DNA from: Fasciolopsis buskii
Taxonomy: Eukaryota; Platyhelminthes; Trematoda; Plagiorchiida; Fasciolidae
DNA length: 64,000 nt
NCBI GenBank assembly: GCA_008360955.1
Contig: LUCM01010487.1
Location: 5,931-69,930, forward strand
Direction: 5' to 3'
The notes beneath the pieces were generated by a model. It had not been told where the DNA came from. It made no database searches and worked only from the letters and a program-made list of their open reading frames with translations. Made by a program: the position numbers and the translations under genes. Below are positions 24,801 to 38,200 of this stretch, piece after piece (the first letter of the stretch is position 1; each line of letters begins with the position of its first letter).

Positions 24801-27700
24801 TCAGCTTTGCGCTGACTAACCTTTCGTCTATGCGCAAGATTTGTGTAATCAGTAATTCTGGTCCAAGACTTGCAAACTGAACGCATTTTCCTAATGGACA
24901 GAAAAAAATTGAGAACTAACTAGCTTTTCCTTTTAGATATGCATGGAGAAAAGCAAGTACTAGAAGATAATGTCAATACTACTGCTGAATATACTTCTTT
25001 GGGTAGTTTTACCGTGGTAGTTGCAACATCCTACTAAAAACATTGCCTGAAAGTTACACTCACATTGGTTGCAACAAATTTCAACGTCAACTAAATGCAC
25101 TGAATACTAAAGAATTAACCTTTTAAGATTGCCAGCCTTTGGGCGAGTTTTGGCTTAATGATGTGCAATTTAACAAGAAAATAATATGACTGCTGAACCT
25201 GTTAGGGAACATGCGTTTCCAGTTCCACTGTTTGAAATCGAATTTGGATCGCATTTATTTATGCAATTTATCATTGCATACATCAACTAGACTGACAAGA
25301 GATTTGATTTACCATTGAAATGATGTATTGTGCATCGTCCACGTTCTGTGTGACATAAAAAGTTATGGATGCATCGCGAATCTGCTTCATTTGTGTTTGA
25401 AATCTTCGATGGTACAGATATGAAGCCACCTGAACAAGCTTGTTGACAAAAAGCGGGCTTACCGACGAAATCATAGGCGAATTGTTCATGTCACTTTTCA
25501 GCAGTATAGAAGTCGAACACGTATGCAACAGTATCATTTTATTACGAACGTCTGTGCAAATTCTACTTGATTATCTCACGCAAGCATAGAAATTTGACGG
25601 CACACAGTAGACAGATGGAGATACGATAGATTGGGCTTGCTGAAGAGAATAATAATTAGGTTGCTTCTTGACCATCATTGCCAGTTCACATGCCGCGATA
25701 GGACGTGACAGCCAATCTTCAGATTGTTCTCGGTCGTCACGACAGCATAATGTCAGACGATTGATTGTAAAGTTTTCACAAAGAACAAAGTGAGATGGAG
25801 AATAGTGATAGGGTCAACAGAGTTAGTCTGAATACGTGAAACAAAAGTTTATTGTTTTGTAGAGGAGCAATGAGTGTGGACAATTAAAATACACTAGATA
25901 ACAGACTGAAGGCGTCAAGGCAAATAACGGTTTTTCCTTCATACAAAAATAATGGACGCAATTATCACTTGCGGATAATCAAGTCAGACCTCCGCGACTT
26001 CTTGAGACCAGCTCAGTAACGAGTGAATAAGTCGCAATTAATTAATCATGCTTCGGTGTCAGTGTTGCATATCAAGGTAAAATTCACGACAGATAATGCC
26101 AAGTGTTACCTAGCGTAACGTATGGTATCTCCTTAGGATGTGGAATTCTGTACCCAATTTTCTAGCAAAACAAAATACTGACTATTCCGTACGTTGTGGG
26201 AAGCGTGTTTTTTGGCACTGAACATGAAAAGCAAAGTAGGGACGGAATTCTTTTTACTACCAACAGTCGGATTTTGCAGAAATGCAAGTGTGGTGGACAA
26301 GTTTTGGTATTCCTAATCGCGTGGTTCAGTATAACAGCCTGTTATAAAGTATCCGTTGAAACCGTAATATATAATGACAATGAAATTCCGCGGAGAGGTA
26401 GACATTATTGTGTGGTTGTAAAAATCCCCCTGTTGAGAGATTTTCTTGAGAATTTCATCATTTTCACAGAAACCCCGTCCATGTGTTTCCATAGACATAA
26501 CTACAGATGCACAAAACTACCCCAAAAATTTCATCCAAAATGTGTAGTTTCCAGTCTTACATGCAACTTGGTTCCAGAAGCTTTGTCTGCCGACTTTGTA
26601 AAGTGTCCACAAAAAATGCTTGTGAAAGATTGCTTGAACAGAGATTTATACTTAATTACAGAATATGTGGAACAAATCGACTTTCAGCTGCCATAGTTTA
26701 ACCAAACTCCCACGGTGCTGCTGAGGGAGATATATCGAAATTTATGAGCATTTAAAATAGAGGCGGGCAGATCTTTTCCATGCGTTCACTTTTGGATTGT
26801 CCCTTAGAGTATATTTAATGGGCTGTAATAATTGTCATAAGGCACTCACTTTTGTTGGAATGCAAGAATTAGTCACAGTTTCGGATATCTTTACAAAATG
26901 GTATTCACATGACAGTTTCCCGGTACCATGTTGGACTGCTTTTCAGTTTGCGACTTGTCGTGGTGGAATATTCATCCATGTGGTAATACCAGAATATTTA
27001 TTATGCCGTAGTCTGGTGTCGGAGGTTTTTATCTAATCGGTGAATGTAGAAAACACTAAGGGATTACAAAACACTTTTTGTGAAAATAATTTCCATATAA
27101 AACCCTAGAGTTGAGACGTCTGATTGTGATGCCTTACAAAACAGTAGTAAATCCCCACACAAAAAATAATTCCAAATGCGAACATCGCTGTGTGGGACCT
27201 CGTCTGCATAATATTTATTTCATTTTGATACTTAAGACAGAAGACATTACACATTCCCAAGGAAGCCGCACAAATGCGCTTCTTGATGAAAACAGAGTTT
27301 AGTATACGAACTTATTGAACAAAGTCAAGCTGAACACGAAATTTCTAACATGTGACAGCAGACGTCGGGTCGAAGGTAAATCTGAAAAAGATCTGAGCCC
27401 TTCCTACTTCCTTTGTTTGGATGACTTCTTTTGCACACCGCCTACTGAAAAATAATGCTAACCATAAATGTACACTACAGTTACTTGCCAGTAATTTGTG
27501 CAGTGGTACATATTTTTATTTCAGTGGCTGGCCCTTGGAATTCACCTTCAGCCCAAAAGCCTCAGTTTTCCGATTAGTTTCGTATTCGGGACCGAAGAAA
27601 CTCGGGTTTCTTATCGTCAGTAGGGCATATCCATCAACACACCAAGTGTTCATGGGTGTTGATCGGTCTTTCTCAGTTAAGACGGGGACAGTTATCCAAC
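21857..27700. other. No supported gene
   Basis: The longest frame is 166 codons at 26196-26696 (plus). It starts at a non-ATG codon, shows no known motif and is within the range expected by chance over a window this long. A short ATT/ATC microsatellite lies at 24320-24350. A stretch near 22260-22290 (GGTGGTCAAGCGG) resembles a tRNA A box but lacks a matching B box. Confidence 0.35.
24320..24350. repeat. ATT/ATC trinucleotide microsatellite
   Basis: The sequence is an interrupted run of TTATCA and ATT units of about 31 bases. It has no evident gene context. Confidence 0.7.
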
Positions 27701-27762
27701 CGTATAGAGGAAATCTGTCTGGATGGAAAGCATTTGATGGGAGTTAACGGAGCAGTTGCCGT

Positions 27763-28001
27763 GCCTCTCTTTGAATCTGTCGGGCAACACTTGGTGATAG
27801 TAAGGGCGAGATGTGAGAAAAATCGACCCAGTAAACCGAATCAACCCAGAAGGTCTGGACAGTGCAATGGCAACATGCACGCCTCCTATGTAAAATGGAT
27901 CGGGTTCAAGCCCGGGTTGCGATAATGTACATGGACCGCTGATAAGCTTTAATGCATGTGAAATTCTAGTCCAGTGATTCTTACTTGCAATATCTGGCCG
28001 T
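27763..28001. repeat. SINE-like repeat, copy 1
   Basis: This shares blocks with 38493-38724 in the same order and orientation: a TTTGAATCTG(T)TGGGC-like start and, most clearly, the 3' block ATGGACCGCTGATAAGCTTT followed by a TCTAGTC motif and TTGCAA (27925-28001). The 3' block agrees at roughly three quarters of positions. Upstream of it lies CGGGTTCAAGCCCG (about 27901-27914), which folds like the T-arm of a tRNA and fits a polymerase III B box. A tRNA-derived SINE is therefore plausible but not shown. No open frame is relevant. Confidence 0.5.
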
Positions 28002-31000
28002 AAACGTGTCAAGTTTGAAGCAACCAGCCTCAGCGGCGCTACGTCTACGTGACTTCAGCAATTTTGATGTTGATGTGAACTTAGATCCCAACTAGTAAAT
28101 TTCCTTGCTGGCTAGTAACTTCTGTCACTCATAGTAGTTGGGAATAATTATGGCTTTAATGGGAACGTAGCATAAGCTCCGATAGATACGGTCAGTCTAA
28201 CCCTAAATTATCATGGGCCTGTTCTTCCTCCTACTTTACCGATGACTTACTCAAGCATTTTTCTTCTTGGTCTTGTCGCTAGCTAAAGGACTTAAGTCTA
28301 AAGTTATTGATTAAAATATATGAAATAAAGCTATCGCCAATGAAATTAAGTTGCCCTGATGGGAGCACTTGATTGGGACTATCTGGTGGGATAAGTGGCC
28401 GAGTTCGAAGCCGAATGACGCGGACAAATATCTTATAAACACTATTCACTTCCTAGTCTTGCTGCATTCCATTTAGCACGGCTCTGTTCCAAAAACAACT
28501 TAAACTGTTGAAAATTTTATGACGGGCCAAAAACGAATACCGATTTCAGTATCGCAGCCTTTATTATCTTGACTTCTTGAAAAGAACCAAGTAACCACGA
28601 GTTACGTCCTGCAACCCAGTATTTGATTGGGACAGAGTGGAAAAAGCCTGTACCAGCTGGTGACGCATAGTTTTCATATGTCAGTGGCCATTTTCGGTTG
28701 AAGTAATATTCATTAATGAAGTCGATAACTTACTCATTCGTATAAGTTCGGTCGGTCAAGGCAAAAGTGTTTATATCCTGACAGACGGAGAGTAACGCCG
28801 TTTTACTGTCACTTGCAAAGGCGGATTATGAAGTGAAATATCCCAGAGACGTTGGCCTTCGACATAATTATTGCTATCACTATTATCTTGTACCGGTATG
28901 AAGTTAATTCTACATCAATAAACATTCTTGGATTGCGGCTCGAAACGACTGAATGCATCGCGCATACACGAAGAAAATCAACATGAATCCATGAAGAATT
29001 TTTCAGGGTTGAGGATGACCACAGAGGGTTAACAATAAGGTGACTTATCAAACGTGCCATGGACAAACGATATCAGATAGCAAATCGTGTCTGTAACAAA
29101 AAGAAGACATCAAGATCCTGGACTTTCCCAAGTTTCCTTCTAGATTTCCACTAATATTCATATAAATATATGTTTACTATGAATGATGTTGTACTTGAGT
29201 GCTGTTCTAGATAAAAACACGAGGACGGTTAAACGATTTCAATCAGTTTCATTACTGTTGGCCATTGGGATACTAGCTGCCTATTCATGGATACTCATTT
29301 GTTTGATTCACGTTCACTGAATGATACTGCGATGTCTATGCCGTTTGGATACTAGCGCCGATGATCGGAAACCCACCGATTCCATTCCACTTTGCGTTGC
29401 AGATTTTTGGGCACAAAAAATGCCAATACGTTTCTGCTACTTGCAAAGTTGGGCTACTTTATCTCATTACAAATTATACACAGTTGATTACTTAATTCGA
29501 ACGGACATTACTGACATAGATAATAAATACTTCCTAAACAGGTTATTCTTAAAACTTTTGTTGTTAAACGGTATAAGTAATTTTTGGTGGTCACAATGAG
29601 GCAAATTTGTTTTGACCTGAAGAACCCAACTCGATTTGTACAAATATAGTGTCAATTAACATATCCAACTAAATCGCAAATGCTGACATCATCTCACGGG
29701 AGGAACGATAGCGGTAGTGCGTACATTCATTTATTCAACATCCTACCGAAAAGATCGGTGAGACAAAAAACTCGAACATATTTTCAGTTATTATGACTAT
29801 TAGAAAGACAATGCTTGTGCAATACTTGCTGAGGTTTATATAAAAATATTAATCAGCGCTACTGGGCAATAAGTTCTCAATCAAAATAGATACGGTATGG
29901 AAGTTTCGAGTGACTGTAGGTAACTTCTCTGATATGCACCAGTACACGCCATCTGTGAAACGGCTTTAAAATTTCCCATCCGTTTCTTATTTTATGGAAA
30001 TTGCCTGTTGGGGGAATTTATGCCAAGCTGCACGAGAGTTTTCCACTTTTATTCTCTGCAGACATGAAATCGGGAGTTGAAATGGCAAACACCTCACTCT
30101 GTTTATTACAACTAGCAAAAGCCTAATACAATTGAGTAAGAAAATGATGGCGTGAATGTCAGACGGAAAGGAGACAAATTGTCGACAAAATTCTGTACGA
30201 AACGTTCTCACACTGACTTTATATTCATGCGACCGGCTTTCCGCTGATTTTCCCTTTCAATGGGCCGAGTTCGATGAATGAATGTACGGATTTTGGAATG
30301 AATATTGGTTACGAGTTCGGCAAGTCGGTAGCCTGATTGATTCACGACGAATCCCGCAGTAACCCAATTCGAGCAGTCGCTTGAAAAAAGCCGATGGATC
30401 ACATTCATCATGAGCATTCGACGAATGGAGAAGAAAACCAGATCGTATTTATACTACTTTGCAGTGGATGCAAATTCGAGGATTGTGCTGATGTGCGCCT
30501 TGAAACGCACCGGTGGACTGCGACATTTTTGATACTTCCTGCAAAAATTGCGATTTTATTTTCACTGTGACTGTTGACTACCCAGCGGAATTAGAGGCAA
30601 TACACTGTTGTTTATCGATATTTTGAATCCGATGGTGAATTGTTTTGCCCTAAATCCATCCTCTTTTTAATGGAATACAAAATTAAAAATCACAAAGATT
30701 TTAACAACAATAACAAGGAATTGATTTTAAACAGTACACGGGAATTACAGAGTTTTCTAATCATTACTTAATTTCCTATAGCTAGTTTAGATGGGCTTTA
30801 TATGCCACGGAATGAAGTGTACAGTCTTGTTTGGCCAAACTGATCTTGCAAAAGTTTTAATCGAAATGAACATTCGGTTTTGGGATAGCAGGAAAATTAA
30901 TTTTTTGCGAGAGAATTCGCAATGCATTATAAGTGCTGTCGTAAGTTTCGCAAACGTTAACTGAACTATACGCAGATATTTCATCCGTCTCGTTCGAAGT

Positions 31001-32877
31001 CCTCGGAAGTGCGCATCTGTCACACCTCCACTCACTGGAGAAGGAATGGGGTCCTGATTGAAAGGTTGTAAACGAATCGTGACAATTGGGCTGGTTTTCA
31101 TTGATTGGCTGAACGGTAAGAATGCAGGTTGCAGTAAACATCCGATTATTCTGATCGAAGATATGTGAACACACAAACCCAGTGACTTGTGATAAAGGAT
31201 GTTTGCTGGCTGCCGTTCTGTCAAAAACAGAACAAATAATTGTGCAACCAATCCGTTACAAATTTTGGATCGACTCCCGTTGATTTTTTACTGGAATTGT
31301 AGTTTATTAGGCTGCGTAAGAAAATGAAACAATAGGGAAAACAAAAACTTAATACGCAGACTTTTTGAAATTACAACCGCACCTAGGTGGTGCCTAGGTT
31401 GTGTTACATTATTTTACAACTCTACCGCTAATAGTGCCTATTGAAACTTGTAACCTGACTTGGAAAAACACCCGTACGGCGAATGCATATTTTTTACATT
31501 TGCATAATTATTTTGTCCCGGCAACCGGCACTCTTCATATTGGATTGAGGTGACGAACAAAAAGAGGGAATAGGAAGGACGAATTTGCCCAATGAGTTGA
31601 TCGGAAGCTCACTTGAACGTGTAGTTTTAGATGATTTTTTTTCTCATTTACAACTGCCTCAGGTCAGTCTGTGAAACATCGGGGGATAGAAATACGACTA
31701 GGAAGTTAACTTTCATTTCCTGTTTCGCATATAGGCGGTTTATGTCAGGAGTTTACCGATGGGATCGTTAGACGCAATCGGTCACAAAAAGAGCTCGAAA
31801 TAAACAAGCGAGGGAAGCGACAGTTTTGCTTAGAAAACATCGGATGACTTATTTGAACGATTTTATTAGTTGCTTAAAAATGTTTAGAATAGAAAAAATC
31901 AAGGTCGTTTGTAAGCAGTTTTGTATTGACTTGCTTAGGAAATAAAATGCTTCGGTTACAAGCATACAAAAAGAAGGTAGTCTGTGGCCGACTATATACG
32001 GTTTCGAAGAGGAGAGTAAAAATTTCCCACAACACACATTGACTTTTGATTTTACAAATTTCTTCAGTATATATATATATATGAAATAGCATTGAAAGTG
32101 ACCCTTGTCAAAACTATAAACGAATACCAAGCAACTGAACTCTGACGGGCTTTGTTCTTGTTATGATTTTGCGTAAGCATACAGGTCACCGCGGATAGAT
32201 GAAGGAAATAGTTCGAACGAAAGCGTTGGGTACTTCAAAACAGTTCCGCTTAGACAGAAACTAACCCATTGAGACCGCTTGCAAACTACTCTCAGCAAAC
32301 AAAGGCTAAGCAACCTAACGCAGTCGTAAAACTACTCTACAGCTGATGCGAATCATGGTCGTGATGTGACTGATCGATTTGCGAGATGCTCTTCAAACCC
32401 AGGTGAAAATGACGTGTGTGTTTGTGCGTGAGGTACCTCTGAACAAGCCATGACAGCAGCAACAAAACGAAAGGAATTAGAGAAAGACGATAAAACACAA
32501 GATTAACGAGGACTTTCATTGATTGCTTTCAAGCGCCACTCTAACCTGACTAACTTGTGTCAACCACATTTACATTTGATGTAAGGTGTGATCAGGTGCG
32601 TCCATATGGTTTTAGGGTTGAATATATCAGGCAGTTGAATTCTGGTACTGATATGCATTTTTCTATTTGGTAGAGTTTGTTTTCAAAATTAATGAACATT
32701 ACCGCGTAAATAGCAGAATTGGAAAAAACCGTGGACATAGACCGGCTGAACTCATAATATACTAGAAAGTAGATAACACGACAACGGAAACGACAGTAGC
32801 TTTGTCCTATGGCTAGCTATAAATTACGCACTCAGATAGAAAAAAAGGTTAACAGATCCTGCTCTTTTTTCATGGGA
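28002..32877. other. No supported gene except a doubtful small frame
   Basis: Open frames up to 154 codons (31251-30787, minus) lack motifs. Around 28385-28410 the sequence AAGTGGCCGAGTTCGAAGCC resembles jumbled tRNA box elements, but no cloverleaf can be drawn. A TA microsatellite lies at about 32068-32082. Confidence 0.35.
32337..32519 (-). CDS. Doubtful small open frame with N-terminal membrane segment
   Basis: A 60-codon frame from ATG encodes a strongly hydrophobic N-terminus (LSLIPFVLLLLSWLV, about residues 12-26) followed by a basic, histidine-rich tail ending SHHDHDSHQL. It would be a single-pass or signal-anchored peptide. It lies about 0.9 kb beyond the stop codon of the DCST fusion gene on the same strand. 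A short hydrophobic frame like this can arise by chance in AT-rich DNA, and no homologue is recognised. Confidence 0.15.
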   Translation of the reverse strand: MKVLVNLVFYRLSLIPFVLLLLSWLVQRYLTHKHTRHFHLGLKSISQIDQSHHDHDSHQL

Positions 32878-32883
32878 TTTATT
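32878..32883 (-). terminator. Possible polyadenylation signal AATAAA of the DCST fusion gene
   Basis: On the minus strand this is AATAAA, about 530 bases beyond the TAA stop at 33409-33407. It is the first canonical hexamer I found in the downstream region. Variant signals nearer the stop cannot be excluded. Confidence 0.3.
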
Positions 32884-33406
32884 CATCCCAGAGATCTTGT
32901 ATTGACTATCGGTTCACCTTTGAGTATGTAGCGGATCATCCTGGTCGGACGGTCTGTCCCACTGTATGCACTCTACTCGAGCGTAAGCACAAAATGAATA
33001 ACTGTTAGTAGCAGGCGTCAGTTTGCGGTGGTCGAGCAATAGAAATAAAACATGGGAATTCACTGACTGATAGGGAAAGTGTGTCCACTTTCAGGCGAAA
33101 AAAGGCGGGACAATGATTCCGTCAGTATCAGTTTCATTTTGGATACTTTCAGCTATGTTTGCTTATAGTCTAGTCACAGTCCCCTTAGGAACAAATAAAC
33201 TGCAACTAATCTGCAACTGTTAGTTTTCCGTTGTAATCGTACTGGAAGGCTGGAAATTCACCATTAGGTGACAAAAATAGAAGTAGTTAAGTAAGAAAAT
33301 TAGTTTTAGTGGATTTAAAAGAGTAACAAGTTTATAACAAAGAACAAGTGAAAGTAACATTCTAGACCGTGCGTGCAAATGTTTGAACTTTGTAAAAGCC
33401 TCCGGC

Positions 33407-35203
33407 TTAGTCAAACTCCTTGGTCATTGAATTTTTGACATCTCTAATTTTTTGTTGTACACGAAACAGCTGACGTGGATTTCTATCCAAACACGTGATA
33501 CAAGTCCTGCGGCTGTGAAAAAGTACGGACAGACAATTCATACAAGTTGACGTATCGTCATACGGACAGACAAACACACCGCGTCCCAGTTTAACCGGAT
33601 TCAGACAGATCACACATTTGACTCGATCTTGACCGAGTAGTTTAGACAAAATAGGGCTAACACTTTGTAGTGGTTTCTCTCTAGAGATCTCTCTGGCTTC
33701 GGCTTGCAAATGATCTTGACGTGCCTGATGAATTATTAGATTTCGGCAAACCGTCATGTGTCGGCGGCGATTGATCAACAACCTGTTGTACAGAGCTATA
33801 GTTCGCTGCCGTTGTCTAAATGGATAAAAAAAGTCCAGTATCATGTGTCGAATACGAAGAAGATAGCCAGAGCTGATTGCCACAATCATCATCACAATCC
33901 AGATAAGAATAAATCGTCTGGTATAATACGAATCAGTGTACTGTACTCCAGGACTGCATACATTCAGATGTATATTAATATCAATGTTGCTGATTTTCTT
34001 CAGCACATTGATCGTCTTGTCTATCAAGTAGTGAAATATGCCATCTCCTTTCAAATAAACTGCTGGCTGTTCTTGTTTTCGTCGTCTAGACGATGTCACA
34101 CTGCTGCTGGTGGTTCCCCCAATCTGGACATTCCCGGCCGTTGCCACGTCTAGCATACTAATCGCGTCAGCCATAAATAGGTCAATTAGAAAGAAAGTCG
34201 ACAACACCAATCCTAGTCCAATCACTTTTACTAAGGTCGTCGTTGCTTTTACAATTTCAGATTTGGTATACCCTTTTCTTCTCCAAAACACTTTGCTTTT
34301 TTCGAAATGCTTCAACGGCAACAACGTTTCTCGGCCCTGTGCATGGCGCTTAGCGTCGATTGCTTCAAAAGTTCTGTTTACATACAGGTTGTCGAATTCT
34401 GGATCAGTAAGGTAGAGGGATATATATCTCCCTGCTTTTCGGAATACCAACAGTGCCAATAATTTCAGAAGAACCGAACTAATCAAACTAATCCGTAATA
34501 ACATTTCTAACGCTTCTTTCGTGTGTTTTACGACCGCTGTGACAGCGGAACGTTTCTGTCTCGCCCAATCCACCAGGCCAGGCATGTGCAATTTAGGCTT
34601 TTGAATTTTCAAGACGAATGCTGACTCTAGATCTCGTATGCTGTCCGTTGCCTGAGCAAACATTGCTCCAAATCCCGGAGTGATGCCAAATTTCGATGAA
34701 CTACTGCCACACTCTTTGACAGCAGAGTCAATGGCCTCGTTGTTTGGACAAGCGACACCTCGAGCCACCTGTCTAATACAAGGACGTTTTATCAGGATCG
34801 GAAGAAAAAACATGGCGCTTAGTACCGTCTGTAGACGACCGCATGCCTTTACGGATGATAAAATGCAAATCTTCCCCCGAGTGTTATGGAATACCATACA
34901 TGTGGACGTAATACGACGCTTCAACATTAGTTCGATTTTTGCACCGGAATCAATTTTTCTGCTCAAAGACGATAGGAGGGAACTGTTTGTGCTCATATTG
35001 GACAACATTTTCTTCAGCTTCTCTTTGGATTGGCGAGATGCACTTTCCGTATTGTTCGCTTCCTGTTCCCGCAATTTTTCAGTCATTTTTGAGAGTAAGT
35101 TCTGCCGCTGCTGCATTTGAGCGTCAACGCCATCTTCAGGTTCAGTTTTGTCGGGTTTGATAAATCTTTCTGTTCTTCTGGCGAGCTCCTCCGATTTCAT
35201 AAC
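33407..35203 (-). CDS. Exon 3 of the fusion gene: DC-STAMP domain and C-terminal RING-like cluster
   Basis: This terminal exon has 598 codons plus TAA (33409-33407). It opens with a charged, coiled-coil-like stretch (protein residues about 614-700). Then come a hydrophobic segment near 740-752, membrane segments near 848-866, 936-962 and 1044-1062, and the DC-STAMP core. The core shows EFDNLYVNRTF and ends at FFYPFRQRQRTIALYNRLL, closely like the block in DCST2 that reads YPSREQERISYLYNVLL. The C-terminus holds CVIC, a cysteine in VFVCPYD, CMNC and CITC, that is C1143, C1146, C1159, C1167, C1170, C1181 and C1184, with H1176 as a possible further ligand. This is the degenerate RING typical of DCST1/2. 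The acceptor is CATTCCCGTAG before 35203. This is the most secure coding segment in the window. Whether it is DCST1 or DCST2 cannot be decided from memory. Confidence 0.95.
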   Translation of the reverse strand, partial: VMKSEELARRTERFIKPDKTEPEDGVDAQMQQRQNLLSKMTEKLREQEANNTESASRQSKEKLKKMLSNMSTNSSLLSSLSRKIDSGAKIELMLKRRITSTCMVFHNTRGKICILSSVKACGRLQTVLSAMFFLPILIKRPCIRQVARGVACPNNEAIDSAVKECGSSSSKFGITPGFGAMFAQATDSIRDLESAFVLKIQKPKLHMPGLVDWARQKRSAVTAVVKHTKEALEMLLRISLISSVLLKLLALLVFRKAGRYISLYLTDPEFDNLYVNRTFEAIDAKRHAQGRETLLPLKHFEKSKVFWRRKGYTKSEIVKATTTLVKVIGLGLVLSTFFLIDLFMADAISMLDVATAGNVQIGGTTSSSVTSSRRRKQEQPAVYLKGDGIFHYLIDKTINVLKKISNIDINIHLNVCSPGVQYTDSYYTRRFILIWIVMMIVAISSGYLLRIRHMILDFFYPFRQRQRTIALYNRLLINRRRHMTVCRNLIIHQARQDHLQAEAREISREKPLQSVSPILSKLLGQDRVKCVICLNPVKLGRGVFVCPYDDTSTCMNCLSVLFHSRRTCITCLDRNPRQLFRVQQKIRDVKNSMTKEFD

Positions 35204-38200
35204 CTACGGGAATGAATAACAAGAAAAGACCCGAACTTTGAACAAAATGATCAGCCTAAATCCACGAACAATAAGTGTAATCAAAGCCAATTGCACACTT
35301 GAAATGTATATTGGCACATTTTAGCAGATGAGCTGTGAAAATTCGCAAACGGATTTCGCAAGCCTAATTATGGCGCAATGGCGTTGTTTTTAATACATTT
35401 CTTTTTTATTTAATCTATTTTGTAAGTAAAATGTTGGGGAGCAGGAAGATATGTTTTAGACAAAATTCGTACGCAGTAATTACGCAGGTTTTCAAGTTTA
35501 TAATGCTCCGACTGAATATGAGCCTTGTAAAAAAGACCCTGAAAAGTCCGAGTAGATTCAGTCTGTGCTGTTTGACTAATAAATGGGTTCATGCACGTTT
35601 AAGGAAGACATGGAATTCACGGCTGCCTAGAAACTTGGGGTTTTCGATCGGTCTTTCTACATGAGAGCCCTTCTTTATTGTGGGAAATCGCGTAATACAA
35701 ACTCCGCCGAGAAGCCATAAATTGTGGTGAATAATCGAAGGTGCGGAATAGGTAGATTTTGGAAGAACTGGAAAATAAGGAGTCAGTGCACCGGTTACTT
35801 TTCCGTTCATCTGCTTCCACCAGTGTTTTGCTTCTTCTTCATGATTTCGATGGCATTTATCCTAAGGTCTTGTTTGTGAAATAAACCTGTAGAGAGGATA
35901 CCTTTATGAATTCGATGACCTTTTTTGTTCACTCCTCGTTGCCTGCCATTGTAAGCAAGACAGCTAGCAAAGTGGCTGCGTTCACATATTCATAAAACCT
36001 TTAAGGAAAACGATTGGAATGAGAATCAGTTGAGACTCTAAAGATAAAGAAATAAGACGTAGAGTTAGCTAACTTTAACTTAATGGAGTCCAAAGCATAA
36101 AAAAGCGAGCGCCTGGGTATGAGGTCCACCAATTCACATTTGTCCATTTATTGCCTATTAATTTATGTGTAAGCTGCCGAAACACATGAAATTTTGTTTC
36201 TTTCAGTGGCTGGAGTGTCAGGGTTAGTTGATCGAACTTCTGGTAATAAAAGAAAATTTAATGTTGATGTCATCTGAGACGCTGACGGTTTTGGTTCCGT
36301 TTTTACAAACAAAAACATTGTGCTAATGTGCCCTATTTATGGTAACTAAATAGCGGCATCGTCTATTTCAAACCAAGAGAGGCAGAAGTAGTTAGTAGTA
36401 AAAAAAACAATAGTCATAAGAGTACTGTGCGCAGAGACCGTCACAGAGCAGAGAAAGTAGTTAACGAATACTCTGACACACGTTTCACAATCATAAAGTG
36501 GAGAAAAACCAGATGTGCAACCTTCTTATTTTCGCCTGAACGGTGCAGGTAAGTGAATCTAAAGTTGTCCGATGCGCTAAAGAGAATTTATTAAGAAATT
36601 AATGAATGTAGTCCAAAAGTCGGGCAGTTTTAGATGGGGCTTCAACAAACGCTTTGCCAGGGGAACATAAATGATTGTACTGCTGATTTATTAAATTAAC
36701 ACGACTGTCTCCTACTAAAGTATAGATAAACCCCATGGACGTCGGGGATTACCAGAAGCCAAGCGCTGAGGTTAAAGACCGAATTTGTGCAGCCTGTCAC
36801 CCAGTTTCGCCCCCAGTAGCGATATCCGCAGGTGGACCTTAGAACTAGGCATTGCAGTCTCTTCAATCTTCTGGCCTATTACCAAGGATATAATAAAATC
36901 GCAAACAAGGCAAGGGAGGCAGATTATTATTTGACCGGATGATGCAGTATACGACCAAACCCTACAAGCCGATGGCACTTGGGGCGATAGACAACTGTTC
37001 GGTGATGCAGCACAAACATAGTCCTCAGAATGCGCCGTAGACATCACTATTCAAACACCTATCCTCCTTGTATCCTCAATTTGCAATGGTCAGATTTCGC
37101 ACCCCTGATCAGGCACCGGGTAGCAGAAGCACAAATTAAGCAAAATCCCTTTCGAAGACAGATCTCATTTCGCGTCCGCAGTGCACATCGCATCTACAAA
37201 TAAGTTCTGCATGTGGTGTCCATCGTTTTGTTAACTGTCATTTGCTTAGCCATTACATAGCGAAATGGATGTTATGCACTTGAATGATCAAACATTTTCG
37301 GTTTATTGGACGTAGATAAACAACCACTAAGGATCCAGATATTGGGATTTCGCGAGCGTAGGAGGCACGTCATCGGCTTCTATTTCTCACAGCAACTCTG
37401 GACTGATCGACTGATAAGCGCTTTGAAATTTAATGAGGCAGTCTGAAGTTGCAGCTTGCTGTACTGTTACAGAAAGCATCACAAACTGATTTTTTGGACA
37501 ACAAAACTTATCTCACAATCGAGTGAGGCGATTTCACACAGCTGCAAAACAACTGGGAATAGGCACACAAAAAATACTTGCTGTGATTTTAATCAGACTG
37601 GTACCTCTGCATTCCTCTTTCTTAGGAATAGTTAGGAGGGCCGGCATACTCCGACCACTTAGAAATATATCTCGTTCCCATATAGAGCGGAATAACTCAT
37701 GTAGTCTACCAATAGATGAATACTATTCACTCGTGATGTTTTTTGACTGACCACCTCAGAAAGGCCGGAGGTACTCTGTGGATCGAAGCTTTCGTCAAAT
37801 TCTGGGCAAACCTACCACCTCACTACTGCAAAACGATTACACAGTCTCATAGAACGAAAATCTTCAATTTTGCAAACATTAGTATCACTATTGTGAAAGT
37901 TCAGAGTGTTGCACGGAAACACGTATCAGGCAACTTTAAGACGAAAATTGTTGACTGAAACCGAATGGACAATTGATGGTGATTACTAGTATAACATTTC
38001 TACTGAGGATTTAGGTCACTAAGAAAAAGCAACAAGAGAAAAAAGGCAAGGGAGAAACAGAAAACAAAGAAGATGCACTTTCTCATTGTCCAGTTAAATG
38101 TGTGTAATTATTCATATACATACTGGTCTCATGCCTCTTCCATGACAATGGTTGTTCGTCACAATTCATGGCTTGTAAGTAGTATCATATATTTGCCGAT

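Noticed and set aside
26196..26696. Open frame of 166 codons on the plus strand
   Set aside because: It starts at a non-ATG codon, shows no motif and has no paired splice sites. A frame this long is expected about once by chance in a window of this size and composition.
28385..28410. tRNA-like words (AAGTGGCCGAGTTCGAAGCC)
   Set aside because: The box-like elements are too close together and no cloverleaf can be drawn, so it is not a tRNA gene.
30787..31251. Open frame of 154 codons on the minus strand
   Set aside because: It has no recognisable domain, an odd composition and an overlapping second long frame on the same strand. It fits chance.
33758..35160. Several long frames on the plus strand
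   Set aside because: They lie antisense to the DCST exon and are shadows of its coding sequence.
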